64,000 nt of DNA from a virus, in IMG/VR virus record IMGVR_UViG_3300042302_000394, positions 143,814-207,813 of that record. One strand, given 5' to 3'. Both the position numbers and the translations under genes were made by a program. Under the pieces are notes generated by a model. That model was not told the DNA's origin and searched no databases. It saw only the letters and a list, made by a program, of their open reading frames with translations. Shown here piece after piece: positions 16,738 through 27,239 of this stretch (its first letter is position 1; each line of letters begins with the position of its first letter).

Positions 16738-17652
16738 TTAGAATGTTATGCTACCGGACCCGGTGAAGGTATAGATTCTAAATCCACCAACTGTGGTAAT
16801 TGTAGGGCTTCCTGTTGTGGCTGATGCTGCATTGAATCTGTCTGGATAGCGAATGATGACAATGCCAGATCCACCACCACCGCCAGCACTGGTAGTGTTG
16901 CCGGCGCCACCGCCGCCACCACCTGTATTAGAAGTTCCCGGGGCAAACCCGCCGCTAGCTCTACCACCTTGGCCACCACCGCCAGCGCCTCCTGCAGGAA
17001 AAAAGCCAGCCGTTCCAGCAAAATGTCCGCCGCCTCCGCCGCCTGCATAGGTTACGGCATTTCCTGAAATAGCCGATGATGTTCCTGCGCCGCCAGCGCC
17101 GCCGCCAGTAGTATTGCCGGCAAATCCAGTACCACCTGCTCCACCACCACCACCAGCTGAAAACTGTGGGCTACCGGGACCTCCTTGTCCACCATTACTA
17201 CCTTGAGACGGAGTTGTAGACGGGGTATTACCGTCGCCGGCAGCTCCACTAGTATAGGAGCCACCTCCTCCTGAACCACCCGCAGCACCTGCTCCGGCAT
17301 TGCTAACACCACCTCTACCTCCACCGGTAGAAGTTATAGAAGAAAACACAGAGTTCACTCCGCTTGCAGCAGTAGTGCCGCCACTACCTCCTGCACCTAC
17401 TGTTATTGTATAACTTACTTGACTTGCAATACTTAAAGTTCCGGTTCTAAATCCTCCTGCGCCACCACCACCATAATTGCTGCCGCCGCCGCCGCCAGCA
17501 ACAACTAGATATTCAACTTCAGATACGATAAACCCCGGTGGCCATCTATTAAAGTTTTGCTGTTGTTCACTAATAGACCATATACCTGAAGATCCTAGCA
17601 GAGGATCTGGTGTATTCAACGAACCTATAAGGCCGCCATTATTCCTGCCCAT
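16738..17652 (-). CDS. Glycine-rich tail adhesin, 304 aa (paralogue)
   Basis: The layout is the same as 14919-15857: a short N-terminus, VEYLVVAGGGGGSNYGGGGA, a long glycine-rich core, and a C-terminus with GIVIIRYPDRFNAASATTGS and YTFTGSGSITF. The very similar ends and divergent middle suggest host-range variation by exchange or slippage in the glycine-rich DNA. It overlaps the upstream gene's stop by 1 nt. Confidence 0.8.
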   Translation of the reverse strand: MGRNNGGLIGSLNTPDPLLGSSGIWSISEQQQNFNRWPPGFIVSEVEYLVVAGGGGGSNYGGGGAGGFRTGTLSIASQVSYTITVGAGGSGGTTAASGVNSVFSSITSTGGGRGGVSNAGAGAAGGSGGGGSYTSGAAGDGNTPSTTPSQGSNGGQGGPGSPQFSAGGGGGAGGTGFAGNTTGGGAGGAGTSSAISGNAVTYAGGGGGGHFAGTAGFFPAGGAGGGGQGGRASGGFAPGTSNTGGGGGGAGNTTSAGGGGGSGIVIIRYPDRFNAASATTGSPTITTVGGFRIYTFTGSGSITF

Positions 17653-18005
17653 TACTGAATTTCCTCATATGAGCACACTGCCTGTAGACGAGAATTGACC
17701 CCAGCAGTCAATCTCAATGTATCACCTTCTTCTAGATAAATTGATTTATTAATTACATCTAGTGTTGCATCAGCAGGTACAACTACAGTTTTGGCAATGT
17801 GATATGCAACACTGCTTCTAAACACATCTACAGTGACGGATTCATTATTTGTACCATCCACATTACTAATGTATAATGCGCTGATTTTCAACACAGTGTT
17901 GCTGGCAGTGCTGTTGGTAACAATAGCAGTTGCGGCAGTTGTTATTGATTGAACTGCGGTTTTTGGTGTAATTGTTGTTAAACTTAATAAATTTGGTGTT
18001 GCCAT
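17652..18005 (-). CDS. Small virion protein paired with glycine-rich adhesin (copy B)
   Basis: The ATG at 18005 is preferred because TTGGAGG sits 6 nt upstream. The product (MATPNLLSLTTITPKT to VCSYEEIQ, 117 aa) is a paralogue of 15859-16230. Both share the LNVIDK/LDVINK and LEE(N/G) strands. Confidence 0.75.
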   Translation of the reverse strand: MATPNLLSLTTITPKTAVQSITTAATAIVTNSTASNTVLKISALYISNVDGTNNESVTVDVFRSSVAYHIAKTVVVPADATLDVINKSIYLEEGDTLRLTAGVNSRLQAVCSYEEIQ

Positions 18006-18006
18006 G

Positions 18007-19986
18007 TTATCCTCCAAAACTAAACACTGTGCCTAGTCCATAAACTTGTGAAGCGGTTAAGCCGCCCCCGCTGCCTGTCCCTACACTTCCAGTAAATCCA
18101 AGAGTACCTGGATTACTGAACTCTACCCACTGAGTAGAATTGCCGTCATCTATATAAAAATATTGTATGCCCGTGTCAGTATCAATCCAAACATCACCTA
18201 ATGATGGTGTGACTGGTGGCGTCGCAGATATTGTTGCTACTACTGCTCCTCGACTACCAGTGAATCCGACTCCTTGACTACCAGTGAATCCAACTCCCTG
18301 ACTACCAGTGAATCCTTGACTACCCACAAATCCATTAATACCTTGACTACCAGTGAATCCAACTCCCTGACTACCAGTGAATCCTTGACTTCCGTCATAT
18401 CCATTAATACCTTGACTACCAGTGAATCCAACTCCCTGACTACCAGTGAATCCTTGACTTCCCACAAATCCAACACTGCCAGTAAATCCCTGACTACCGG
18501 TATAGCCAATATCCCCCTGCGGCCCAACAATGCTGCCAACTGCATTCCATGTTGAACCAGTCCAAACATTAAGATATCCATTGTCTGTTGTAATGTATCC
18601 GTCGCCTATATTGCCTGAATAAGGATCAGGTAACGCAGTGTAAGTAGAAGTAGACCCAACGATAGCCACAGAAGTTCCGTCATTTCCTTGACTACCAGTA
18701 TATCCTTGACTACCAGTATATCCAATAACAGTGCTTGCCGAACCAGTGAATCCGACTCCTTGTGATCCAGTATAGCCAATATCTCCTTGACTACCTGTAT
18801 AACCTTGACTGCCAGTAAATCCTTGACTTCCGGTATAGCCAATATCTCCTTGACTACCCACAAATCCAACACTGCCAGTAAATCCTTGACTCCCGGTATA
18901 GCCAATATCTCCTTGACTACCCACAAATCCAACACTGCCAGTAAATCCTTGACTTCCGGTATAGCCAATATCTCCTTGACTACCTGTATAACCTTGACTA
19001 CCAGTAAATCCTTGACTTCCGGTATAGCCAATATCTCCTTGACTACCTGTATAACCTTGACTACCAGTGAACCCCTGACTACCAGTAAATCCCTGACTAC
19101 CAGTAAATCCCTGACTACCAGTATAGCCAATATCTCCCTGACTGCCAGTATAACCATCAGCGCCATCTGAGCCATTAGTACCGTCTGTACCCGGGTCTCC
19201 TTGGCTACCTGTATATCCCGTATCGCCTTGACTACCAGTATACCCTTGTGATCCGTCATAGCCTCTAGATCCAGTATATCCGTAGCCTACACTGATTCCA
19301 TTTCTGAATATCTCTCCGGCAATTTGTAGATCCTTACCAATGCCCGCGCCACCGGCAACTACTAACGCACCAGTTTCTGTTGATACGGAGTTAGTATCAT
19401 TGTCCACTGTGAATACATCATCAGTGACAATAGATGTTGTAGTAATTGTAGTCAGCTGTATTGTTAACTTTTCAGCAACAATCTCACCACCTACATATAG
19501 GTTTCCGCCGATGCCCACTCCGCCTGCTACTACTAATGAGCCCGTAACAGTTGATGTTGACTGTGTTGCAGTTGTCAACACTATGCTGGCAGCAGTTATA
19601 GTAGAATTGGCATTTATTCCACTAGTGAATAACGTTCCATTCTGATATAGGTCACCGCCAAAGTATATATTGCCACCGACTCCTAGGCCGCCAGAAATAA
19701 CCAATGCACCCGTTGTAGTGCTAGTAGATTCTGTGTCATTGACTATTGATAGGATACCGCTTACAGTTCCTGTAGTTATTGTAACAAAATCTAAAGTTAG
19801 ATTAGTTAATGTTTGTGACCAATATCTTAAACCATCGATACTACCTAATAATACAGAATTGTCATCGTTGGGTAGACCCAAGTCAGGTTCCGCTTGACTT
19901 ACATCTAAATATTCGTAGCGATCAACGGAGAGTTGCCCTCCGCTTAACTTTTTTATCTTACCGCTGAAGAGTCTGCTCTTACTCAT
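18007..19986 (-). CDS. Collagen-like tail fibre with beta-repeat stalk, 659 aa
   Basis: Residues ~1-75 form an N-terminal attachment domain. Three ~50-residue repeats follow, built around STxTGxLVVAGGxGIGGxLYVGGE. From ~245 onward are long collagen-type Gly-X-Y triplets dominated by GYT-GSQ and GFT-GSQ, interrupted by a small globular insert (STSTYTALPDPYSGNIGDGY and WTGSTWNAVGSIV). The DNA encoding the triplets is highly repetitive. It is probably a trimeric fibre of the tail or baseplate. Confidence 0.82.
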   Translation of the reverse strand: MSKSRLFSGKIKKLSGGQLSVDRYEYLDVSQAEPDLGLPNDDNSVLLGSIDGLRYWSQTLTNLTLDFVTITTGTVSGILSIVNDTESTSTTTGALVISGGLGVGGNIYFGGDLYQNGTLFTSGINANSTITAASIVLTTATQSTSTVTGSLVVAGGVGIGGNLYVGGEIVAEKLTIQLTTITTTSIVTDDVFTVDNDTNSVSTETGALVVAGGAGIGKDLQIAGEIFRNGISVGYGYTGSRGYDGSQGYTGSQGDTGYTGSQGDPGTDGTNGSDGADGYTGSQGDIGYTGSQGFTGSQGFTGSQGFTGSQGYTGSQGDIGYTGSQGFTGSQGYTGSQGDIGYTGSQGFTGSVGFVGSQGDIGYTGSQGFTGSVGFVGSQGDIGYTGSQGFTGSQGYTGSQGDIGYTGSQGVGFTGSASTVIGYTGSQGYTGSQGNDGTSVAIVGSTSTYTALPDPYSGNIGDGYITTDNGYLNVWTGSTWNAVGSIVGPQGDIGYTGSQGFTGSVGFVGSQGFTGSQGVGFTGSQGINGYDGSQGFTGSQGVGFTGSQGINGFVGSQGFTGSQGVGFTGSQGVGFTGSRGAVVATISATPPVTPSLGDVWIDTDTGIQYFYIDDGNSTQWVEFSNPGTLGFTGSVGTGSGGGLTASQVYGLGTVFSFGG

Positions 19987-20314
19987 TGCTTGTTTCTAGA
20001 ATACTTAGAATTAAATTTACACTGTTATTGGCACCGGCGCTGGCAGTAACAGATGAACCTGTTTCGATTACCAATTTACCTGTAGTTACTTCAGCCGCAT
20101 CATTAACAGGGATTTCAAAATCTTTTAACATGACAAAATTTGTATCATTTTTAATCAAGGTAAATCTAACAGTAACTGGGTCATTACCTATGTTGTTTGC
20201 CTGAGCGCCTAGTACGATGGTAGTAATATCAGCCGGCGTTTCATATATTGTCTGCGTCGATGTTGTTAACTCGAATGCCATAGTTTTAAACGAATTTAAG
20301 GGTAGCGTTGCCAT
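19979..20314 (-). CDS. Small virion protein, 111 aa
   Basis: This beta-rich protein (TIYETPADITTIVLGAQANN, SVTASAGANNSVNLILSILE) resembles the small phage proteins of ~100 aa often found between fibre genes. It overlaps the downstream collagen-like gene by 8 nt, so the two are coupled. Its function is not known. Confidence 0.7.
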   Translation of the reverse strand: MATLPLNSFKTMAFELTTSTQTIYETPADITTIVLGAQANNIGNDPVTVRFTLIKNDTNFVMLKDFEIPVNDAAEVTTGKLVIETGSSVTASAGANNSVNLILSILETSNE

Positions 20315-20317
20315 TTT

Positions 20318-22561
20318 TTAGGATCCTATTGCCAGTATATATGGCGTCATTACTGCGAACAGACTCTTGGTAAATGTTCTACCAGATATTGTTCCTATGC
20401 TGTTATTTATAACCAGGTCATTACCAATACGGAAATCTCCCTGCTGGTCTGTACCGGTATAGTAGACTTTCCCCCCATCTAATGCCACTGCTTGATTATC
20501 ACTGTTGGGTTCACCGCCTAGATAGGGCAAGGCCGAATTGATGTTTATACCTGCACCAATCCATTCAAAGTTGTGTGCCGAACTCTGTATTTGACTGTAT
20601 TGATGGAATGATACCACAGTGTTGTCCGCAACAGCCGGACTAACTGACGACTGTAAGGTAACTGTGCTCGAGTAAGCGTTTTCTAATATGTTAGATACGA
20701 TTGCTACTAATGCCTGTGCTCTTGCTGATTCAGTAGATGTTCCTGCTGTGGTACTAGTATTCTGCACTACACTAGACTGCAATGGAGTAACGGCTGTTGC
20801 TAATATACAATCATCTACAATTGTACTGATAAAATCATATGCTGCAATAGTAGCAGGTTTTTCTTCTAATGGTATTCTAAACACTGCTCCGTCGTAGTAG
20901 GAATCGGCAGCATCGGCAGTCTGACTATTGCCCCCGTATAATACATCGTAACTTACTGCATCTATAATATATCCTACATCTCTCTTGCAGGTGCCTGTAT
21001 TGTAGACAAGAGAAGGATATTCATCAGCAATATAGGCTATAGTTTCTTCTGCAATGAATGCTCTATTAGACTGAAGTAAAGTAACTGCATTAACAGTAGA
21101 AGTACTTGCACCTGTTGGTGTATTATAAGCCAGTGCAGGCGCTGCCGATTCGCCATTCTCTAATATGTTTAATAATATATCAAACAGATTAGATGTGCGT
21201 GTATAGGCAGTAGTTGCCGGAGTTAATAAAGCCAGTGTCTTGGTTTTTAAGAAACTGATAGCACTTAATGTTTCAGTTAATTGATCTTCTACGACTACTA
21301 AACTTGCTGCTCTATAATAACTCGTGCCTGCTTTCACAGTTTGATAGTTAGTGTTTAACACCATGTCGTATGCCACAGCATTTAAAATGTCACCTACGTC
21401 TCTACTGCACTTGAATTGATTAAAATCAAATCCTGGAAATGTTTCAAGAACATGATTAATAGTCATCACCTGTAATTTTGGCTTTTCGTTGAGTATAACT
21501 TGTCTAGAATTTCTTAAACCTGCATCTTCTGCTGTTAATATAGGATAGACAATGTCTGTGTTGCCCGTTTTAAATGCAGTTGCACTGACAATGGTATAGT
21601 ATGTACTAGTACCGAAACTGATAGCATCTCCCACGGATGGTTTAATACTTAAATTATCAATAGTAATTGTTCTACCACTAGATGTGCTGACTACCTTGCC
21701 TGTGTATTTTGCGGGACTTACTCCTACTGCTTTTAATGCATAGTTACCGAAACTGCTGTTACTGTTGGTAATAGAACAGAATCCGCCTGTTTCACACAAA
21801 AATCCCACATCGCAGCAAATGGTAAACACTGACACTAAAGATGCATATCCACTGTTTAACATATGTATGCCGATGCCGCCCTGGTTATACTGCGTGAACG
21901 CATCAACCATCATACTCTTTGTACCCAGTGCATGATCCCCGTCAACACGCATACCAGTACCGCTGCTGGTCATACTGGTGCAGTTTTGCACATATGGACT
22001 AGTAGATATAACACCTGCACTACCGTCCGGATCAAATGCCACTGCTGCGGAGGGGCTTACATGATCCTTAAATGTCATGTGTGCTAGGTAAGATCCATTG
22101 TTTACGTAGAATAAGTCGTTAGTGGGAGTTTGTGGACGAACTGTAACAGATCTTAAATTATCACCAATTACAGATACAAAATCTGGTACTGTGATAGGAT
22201 TTGCTTCAGTGTAGTCCCCGCTCTTGACAAAAACTGTAGTACCGCGAGTAGCAATAGCTAACGCTGCTTTGATAGTTCTTTTGCTTAAATTTAGTGCAGT
22301 TCCAGAATTTGCATCGTTGCCGCTTTCACTAACATACAGAACATTATCGACTGCAATGTTGCCCACGCTACCTGCATAACCTACACTACCTGTATAGCCG
22401 CGAATCCCGCCGTAGTCTAAATCTAGCCAGTTGTCCTGGCCGTTACCTATTTTAAACAGATCAGTATCTGTTTCTATACCCATTTCGGCTACAGCTAGGG
22501 CAGGGTTAACGCTAGCCCATTCCGCTGCTGTCCCCCTTTTAAATTGAATCTGTATTGCCAT
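20318..22561 (-). CDS. Beta-helix tail fibre with Mtd-like N-terminus, 747 aa
   Basis: The N-terminal ~55 residues (FKRGTAAEWASVNPALAVAE, then DLFKIGNGQDNW) match the N-terminal domain of major tropism determinant-type fibres. A short GYTGSVGYAGSVG linker follows. Residues ~80-290 have pectate-lyase-like right-handed beta-helix spacing (GTTVFVKSGDYTEANPITVP, ISTSPYVQNCTSM). The rest is a mixed C-terminal domain that may carry receptor or depolymerase function. A TAAATA motif (22591-22586) lies 24 nt upstream. Confidence 0.82.
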   Translation of the reverse strand: MAIQIQFKRGTAAEWASVNPALAVAEMGIETDTDLFKIGNGQDNWLDLDYGGIRGYTGSVGYAGSVGNIAVDNVLYVSESGNDANSGTALNLSKRTIKAALAIATRGTTVFVKSGDYTEANPITVPDFVSVIGDNLRSVTVRPQTPTNDLFYVNNGSYLAHMTFKDHVSPSAAVAFDPDGSAGVISTSPYVQNCTSMTSSGTGMRVDGDHALGTKSMMVDAFTQYNQGGIGIHMLNSGYASLVSVFTICCDVGFLCETGGFCSITNSNSSFGNYALKAVGVSPAKYTGKVVSTSSGRTITIDNLSIKPSVGDAISFGTSTYYTIVSATAFKTGNTDIVYPILTAEDAGLRNSRQVILNEKPKLQVMTINHVLETFPGFDFNQFKCSRDVGDILNAVAYDMVLNTNYQTVKAGTSYYRAASLVVVEDQLTETLSAISFLKTKTLALLTPATTAYTRTSNLFDILLNILENGESAAPALAYNTPTGASTSTVNAVTLLQSNRAFIAEETIAYIADEYPSLVYNTGTCKRDVGYIIDAVSYDVLYGGNSQTADAADSYYDGAVFRIPLEEKPATIAAYDFISTIVDDCILATAVTPLQSSVVQNTSTTAGTSTESARAQALVAIVSNILENAYSSTVTLQSSVSPAVADNTVVSFHQYSQIQSSAHNFEWIGAGININSALPYLGGEPNSDNQAVALDGGKVYYTGTDQQGDFRIGNDLVINNSIGTISGRTFTKSLFAVMTPYILAIGS

Positions 22562-22593
22562 TTTTATATATTCCAGTTGACAGGATATTTATT

Positions 22594-25500
22594 CTAAACA
22601 ATGTAGCCTGCATCTAAGGCAGTAATGCCCACATGATTTGAGTCCGGAGTCCCGCCATCGTAATTACCGGATGCGCCGCTGCCACCCGATATAGTAACTA
22701 CGACGGCTCCTGTGCCACTTGACACAGCAGACACTCCGTCCCCTAAGAATGTGATACTTGTAACGGTGTTAGTTATAGTAGTTGTTTGATCGACAATTTT
22801 AATAGAAGATCCTGATCCGGCGCTACCAGTGTAACCAACAGCAGCATATTCACCCGGGATACCTTGGCTACCAGTGTATCCTAGATCGCCCTTACTTCCG
22901 GTAAATCCAGTTTCACCTTGACTACCGGTAAATCCAGATCCTTGACTGCCGGTGTATCCAATACTGCCAATAAATCCAACTGATCCCACAAATCCAGTTT
23001 CACCTTGACTACCTGTGAATCCGGTTCCTTGACTGCCGGTGTATCCAACTGATCCCACAAATCCAGTTTCACCTTGACTACCTGTAAATCCAGCTCCTTG
23101 GCTACCAGTAAATCCAATACTGCCAGTGTATCCAACTGATCCCACAAATCCAGATTCGCCTCGACTACCTGTAAATCCAACTCCTTGACTACCTGTGTAA
23201 CCTAAATCGCCGGCAATACCCTGACTACCAGTGAAACCTGTAATGCCTTGACTACCTGTAAATCCAATACTGCCTGTATAACCTTTACTACCCGTAAAGC
23301 CCTTGCCGCCGGCAACAGGTGTAAACACAACAATTAAATTAAACGTTGCTGATGCTGTTTGTGGAACTGTGTCTTGCACTGTCACAGTAAAAGCAGCAGA
23401 ATTCGTCAGTACAGTAGGAATACCAGTGATAAATCCTGTAGCAGTGTTGAAACTTAGACCTGCAGGAAGATTAGGACTGATAGAATAAGTAACTGCACCA
23501 AAGCCCCCGGACACGATCACTGGCTGAAATTCTGTTTCAGCGTTTAATTCTAAAGCAACATCGCTGTTTTGCGGTGCAGCAACTAACGACGGAGGAACAG
23601 CATCATTTACTACTAAGTTAAAGTTAGCCGACGCAGTTATGCCCACACTGTCCAATGCAGTTACTGTATAAGTTGCTGAGGATTCAGTAGTAGGGGTTCC
23701 TGTAATTTGTCCGCTGGCGGTGTTAAATGTCAATCCGATAGGAAGCGAAGGACTAATGCTATATGTTTTAGATCCAGTGCCGCCTGTAGCAGTGACAGGG
23801 CTGACTGCTGTAATTTGAACATACTCTGTCAATACAATAGTTGGATTATTAACTACGGCAACTAACGGTTGTGCGATTACAGATAGACTAAAAGTGTTAC
23901 TGCTGGTTTGCGATAAACTATCAGTTACTGTAACAGTAAAATTAGTAGAAGTTAATAGTGCAACAGGTGTTCCTGTTATTCTTCCTGTGCTGCTGGCAAA
24001 TTGTAAACCAGTTGGCAAACTCGGGCTGATAGAAAATACTAGTGTACCATCGCCGCCTGTGGCAGTAACTGGAATAACGGGTGTGATCGTTTGACTTATA
24101 ACTAGCTCAACTGACGCAGTACTCAACACAGTGTTAACTGGCGGAGGATCTATTACAGTTAACAAGAATGTGGAAGAATTTGAAGACCCTACACTGTCAG
24201 ACACAATAACAGTAAAAGATGTAGCTGTCAACAAAGAATTAGGTTTACCGCCAACGAGTCCAGTGTTGACATTTAATGTCATTGTTGCAGGTAATGAAGG
24301 GCTTATGCTGTAAACCAAAGGAGCAATACCTCCAGCGCCGTTCACTGGTTTAAATGCTGTTGTTTCTTTTGTTCTTGTTGCAGTAGTTGAAGCAATCACC
24401 GTTGTTGCAGTAACAGGTGGATTGTTCAACGTTAAATTAAATTGTTTACTACTGACTTGTGCAATAGAATCATTTGCCGTAATAGTATAAGTTTGGTTAA
24501 CTAATACTGTGGCAACACCGCTGATTCTACCGTTGCCACTGTTAAAACTTAATCCTGCGGGCAAACTTGGGCTAATAGCAAAACTTATTGAACCAAAGCC
24601 GCCGGATGCGCTTACCGGGACTATGCTGATTGTGTCGGTTACTCTGTTAAATGTAGCAGACGATATAACCAAAGTGGTAGTTAATGGTGGCGGCTCATTT
24701 ACTGTTATTTTAAATGTGTTGCTGGCTGTTTGACTTAAACTGTCTGTAACAGTAACTGTATAAGTTGTTTCTGTTGATACAACTGTAGGGGTTCCAGTGA
24801 TCTGTCCAGTTGAAGTGCTAAATGCTAGCCCTGCAGACAAATTTGGTGCTACGCCGTAAGAATAAATTAAAGACCCGCCTGTAGCAGTCACTGGTGTAAA
24901 TGCTGAAATTGGTACAGTTCTAATCAGTGTCGAACCTGCAACAGATTGTTGTGCTTGTAATGGAGGCGTTTCAACTGTTAAACTAAAACTCTCGCTAGCA
25001 GACTGTGTAGCCTGATCTGAGACTGTTACAGTATGATTGGTAGCAGTACGGAAAATAGTAGCGGTGCCTGATACCTGTCCAGTTGCTGCGTTAAAATTTA
25101 AACCTGTAGGGAGTGCTGGATTAATTGCAAATGTCAGTGTACCAAATCCGCCAGTTGCAGTTATTGGAATAAAAGGAGTGTCTGCTAGATTTTGAACCAG
25201 TGTCTTAGTACCAATACTGGAAATTATCAATATAGGTGCAGGGTCTACTTTAAGACTAAATGTTTTGCTGCTAGTCTGTGGGGTACTATTACTGTCAGTT
25301 ACTGTAACAGTGTTGTTGGTGTTAGCACTTACAACTGTAGAAGATCCTGTTATTTGTCCAGTCGCAGTATTAAATGACAATCCTGAGGGCAAGCTAGGAC
25401 TAATTGCAAATGTCAGTGTACCTTCGCCACCACTTGCAGTTACCGGTGTAAAGGGAGCACTAACTTGCGAATTCTGAATCAATGTTCTAGAAGAAATCGC

Positions 25501-27216
25501 CAGTGTCGTTGATAATACAGGTGGGCCAACTAGAATAGTAAACTGTTTTGATGTAGTTTGTGTTGCTTGATCCGTTATGGTAACTGTATACTGCGTCTGA
25601 GTAGAAGTAACAGTAGGACGACCAGATATTTGACCAGTTGTAGTACTGAATGTTAATCCAGCAGGTAGTGCCGGACTAATTGCATAAGATAAAGTTAAAT
25701 ACCCACCGCTAGCAGATACTGGAGTAAATGCCGTAATGGTAGTATTTTTAATGAATGTACTAGTTGCAACTAGTAGTGTTGAATTAAGAGCAGGTAATGC
25801 TTCAACTGTTAAACTAAAAGTTTTGCTGCTAACTTGTGAAGGACTACTAGAGTCAGTAACTGATACAGTGTAAGTCGAAGCTGCAATGGCTTCAGTGGCC
25901 GTGCCCGATACTACCCCAGTTGATGTGTTAAAACTTAACCCAGCAGGCAATGCTGGACTAATTGAAAATGCTAAAGGCGTTATACCACCGCTAGCAGTTA
26001 CTGGAGTAAATGCTGTGAACGCAATAGTTCTAATTAGAGTTCTACTAGAAACATTTTGTACAGTAATTAGCGCCGGAGGAAGTATTTCTAAACTAAAAGT
26101 CTTACTGCTAGTAGCACCAGAACTGTCGCTAACAGTAATAACAAAATTATTCTGTGCAAAAGATACAGATGGTGTTCCTGAAATAAATCCTGTTGCAGTA
26201 TTAAATGTTAGTCCTGCAGGTAATGCAGGATTGATAGAATATGTTAAAGTTCCAATTCCGCCTGTACCATTAACTGGTTTAAATGCGGTAATAGATAAAT
26301 TTTGTGTAAGTGTTCTACTTGCCGTGTCTAGTGTAGAACCCAATTGGGTTGCTCCTGCGGCAACAGCTAATGTAAATGTTGCACTGCCTGTTTGACCGCT
26401 AGCATCTGTAAAAGTCATTACATATGAAGTAGATGGCGATGCTACTGTAGGAGTTCCGGCGATAACAATATCAAGATAGTTGTACCAGTAATTAACTGTG
26501 TCCGCTGCTGTTATCGATTTAACAGTAGCATCAGTGATACTAACAGTTGCACCTGTATTCCACGCAACCTGTCCTATCGGTGATGTTCCTCCGCTTAGAC
26601 TAGGATTAGCATTATATCTAAGCGTGATTGTGGATACTGTAACAGCAGTACATTCCCATATTCCGTTGTAGCTGGTTTTAGTTTGTCCTCTTACTGCGTA
26701 AAAACTTCCAGCAACAGGAGTTTGTCCGTTAGAAGTATATTGATATGTTACAGACCACGAAGTTCCAGATCCTGATATAGTAGGAGCAGTGCCAGAGACA
26801 TTTAGATCAACTCTAGTTTTTTTAATAGCAAGTCCAGCAGGCAGTGCAGGATTGATACTAACATTTAAAATTTCAGTTGGTATCGCACTTCCGCCGTACA
26901 CACTTACCGGATTAAAGGTGGCCAGTGTGCCTTGTGTAAAATTCAATGTAGGAACTAAGGTCGTTGCTACAATATTAGGCGGAGTAGGAGGTGAAGCTAG
27001 ACCGGGAAATCTAGAACCTGTTACGCCCAGGTAAGGTTTTGTTAAATCGTAGTTGCCCAGTGTAATCTTACCAGCAGACAACCCAGTACCTAATACGCCC
27101 GTTCTGGCAGCGCCGTTTTGGTTGATATAAGCGTCTTGAGCACCGAAGTAATTGTCACCTGCTACAGTAGCGGGTGCAGGTTGAGCTGTTGGATAGGGAA
27201 AGTAATAAATGGTCAC
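22594..27216 (-). CDS. Giant Ig-repeat fibre with collagen-like C-terminus, 1540 aa
   Basis: After ~250 N-terminal residues come eleven ~85-residue putative-Ig (He_PIG/cadherin-like) repeats. Each has P(V/I)xAxGGxGxLxFxISPxLPAGLxF, then TGxISGxxT and YTVTVTDS. A stretch of collagen-type triplets ([20 protein letters not shown] and variants) follows, then a ~90-residue C-terminus. Such repeats form stiff stalks of phage fibres. The near-identical units may allow length change by recombination. A TAAATA motif lies 13 nt before the ATG. Confidence 0.82.
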   Translation of the reverse strand: MTIYYFPYPTAQPAPATVAGDNYFGAQDAYINQNGAARTGVLGTGLSAGKITLGNYDLTKPYLGVTGSRFPGLASPPTPPNIVATTLVPTLNFTQGTLATFNPVSVYGGSAIPTEILNVSINPALPAGLAIKKTRVDLNVSGTAPTISGSGTSWSVTYQYTSNGQTPVAGSFYAVRGQTKTSYNGIWECTAVTVSTITLRYNANPSLSGGTSPIGQVAWNTGATVSITDATVKSITAADTVNYWYNYLDIVIAGTPTVASPSTSYVMTFTDASGQTGSATFTLAVAAGATQLGSTLDTASRTLTQNLSITAFKPVNGTGGIGTLTYSINPALPAGLTFNTATGFISGTPSVSFAQNNFVITVSDSSGATSSKTFSLEILPPALITVQNVSSRTLIRTIAFTAFTPVTASGGITPLAFSISPALPAGLSFNTSTGVVSGTATEAIAASTYTVSVTDSSSPSQVSSKTFSLTVEALPALNSTLLVATSTFIKNTTITAFTPVSASGGYLTLSYAISPALPAGLTFSTTTGQISGRPTVTSTQTQYTVTITDQATQTTSKQFTILVGPPVLSTTLAISSRTLIQNSQVSAPFTPVTASGGEGTLTFAISPSLPSGLSFNTATGQITGSSTVVSANTNNTVTVTDSNSTPQTSSKTFSLKVDPAPILIISSIGTKTLVQNLADTPFIPITATGGFGTLTFAINPALPTGLNFNAATGQVSGTATIFRTATNHTVTVSDQATQSASESFSLTVETPPLQAQQSVAGSTLIRTVPISAFTPVTATGGSLIYSYGVAPNLSAGLAFSTSTGQITGTPTVVSTETTYTVTVTDSLSQTASNTFKITVNEPPPLTTTLVISSATFNRVTDTISIVPVSASGGFGSISFAISPSLPAGLSFNSGNGRISGVATVLVNQTYTITANDSIAQVSSKQFNLTLNNPPVTATTVIASTTATRTKETTAFKPVNGAGGIAPLVYSISPSLPATMTLNVNTGLVGGKPNSLLTATSFTVIVSDSVGSSNSSTFLLTVIDPPPVNTVLSTASVELVISQTITPVIPVTATGGDGTLVFSISPSLPTGLQFASSTGRITGTPVALLTSTNFTVTVTDSLSQTSSNTFSLSVIAQPLVAVVNNPTIVLTEYVQITAVSPVTATGGTGSKTYSISPSLPIGLTFNTASGQITGTPTTESSATYTVTALDSVGITASANFNLVVNDAVPPSLVAAPQNSDVALELNAETEFQPVIVSGGFGAVTYSISPNLPAGLSFNTATGFITGIPTVLTNSAAFTVTVQDTVPQTASATFNLIVVFTPVAGGKGFTGSKGYTGSIGFTGSQGITGFTGSQGIAGDLGYTGSQGVGFTGSRGESGFVGSVGYTGSIGFTGSQGAGFTGSQGETGFVGSVGYTGSQGTGFTGSQGETGFVGSVGFIGSIGYTGSQGSGFTGSQGETGFTGSKGDLGYTGSQGIPGEYAAVGYTGSAGSGSSIKIVDQTTTITNTVTSITFLGDGVSAVSSGTGAVVVTISGGSGASGNYDGGTPDSNHVGITALDAGYIV

Positions 27217-27239
27217 AGTATTATATTTACCCTATTTTA

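Noticed and set aside
18274-19170. Long plus-strand open frames across the collagen-like region
   Set aside because: They are Thr/Ser repeats mirrored from the Gly-X-Y codons on the minus strand, with no ribosome-binding site; shadows of the fibre gene.
18240-19260. CRISPR-like appearance of regularly repeated DNA
   Set aside because: Repeats lie in frame inside a collagen-like gene and vary in codon units; there are no spacers, leader or cas genes.
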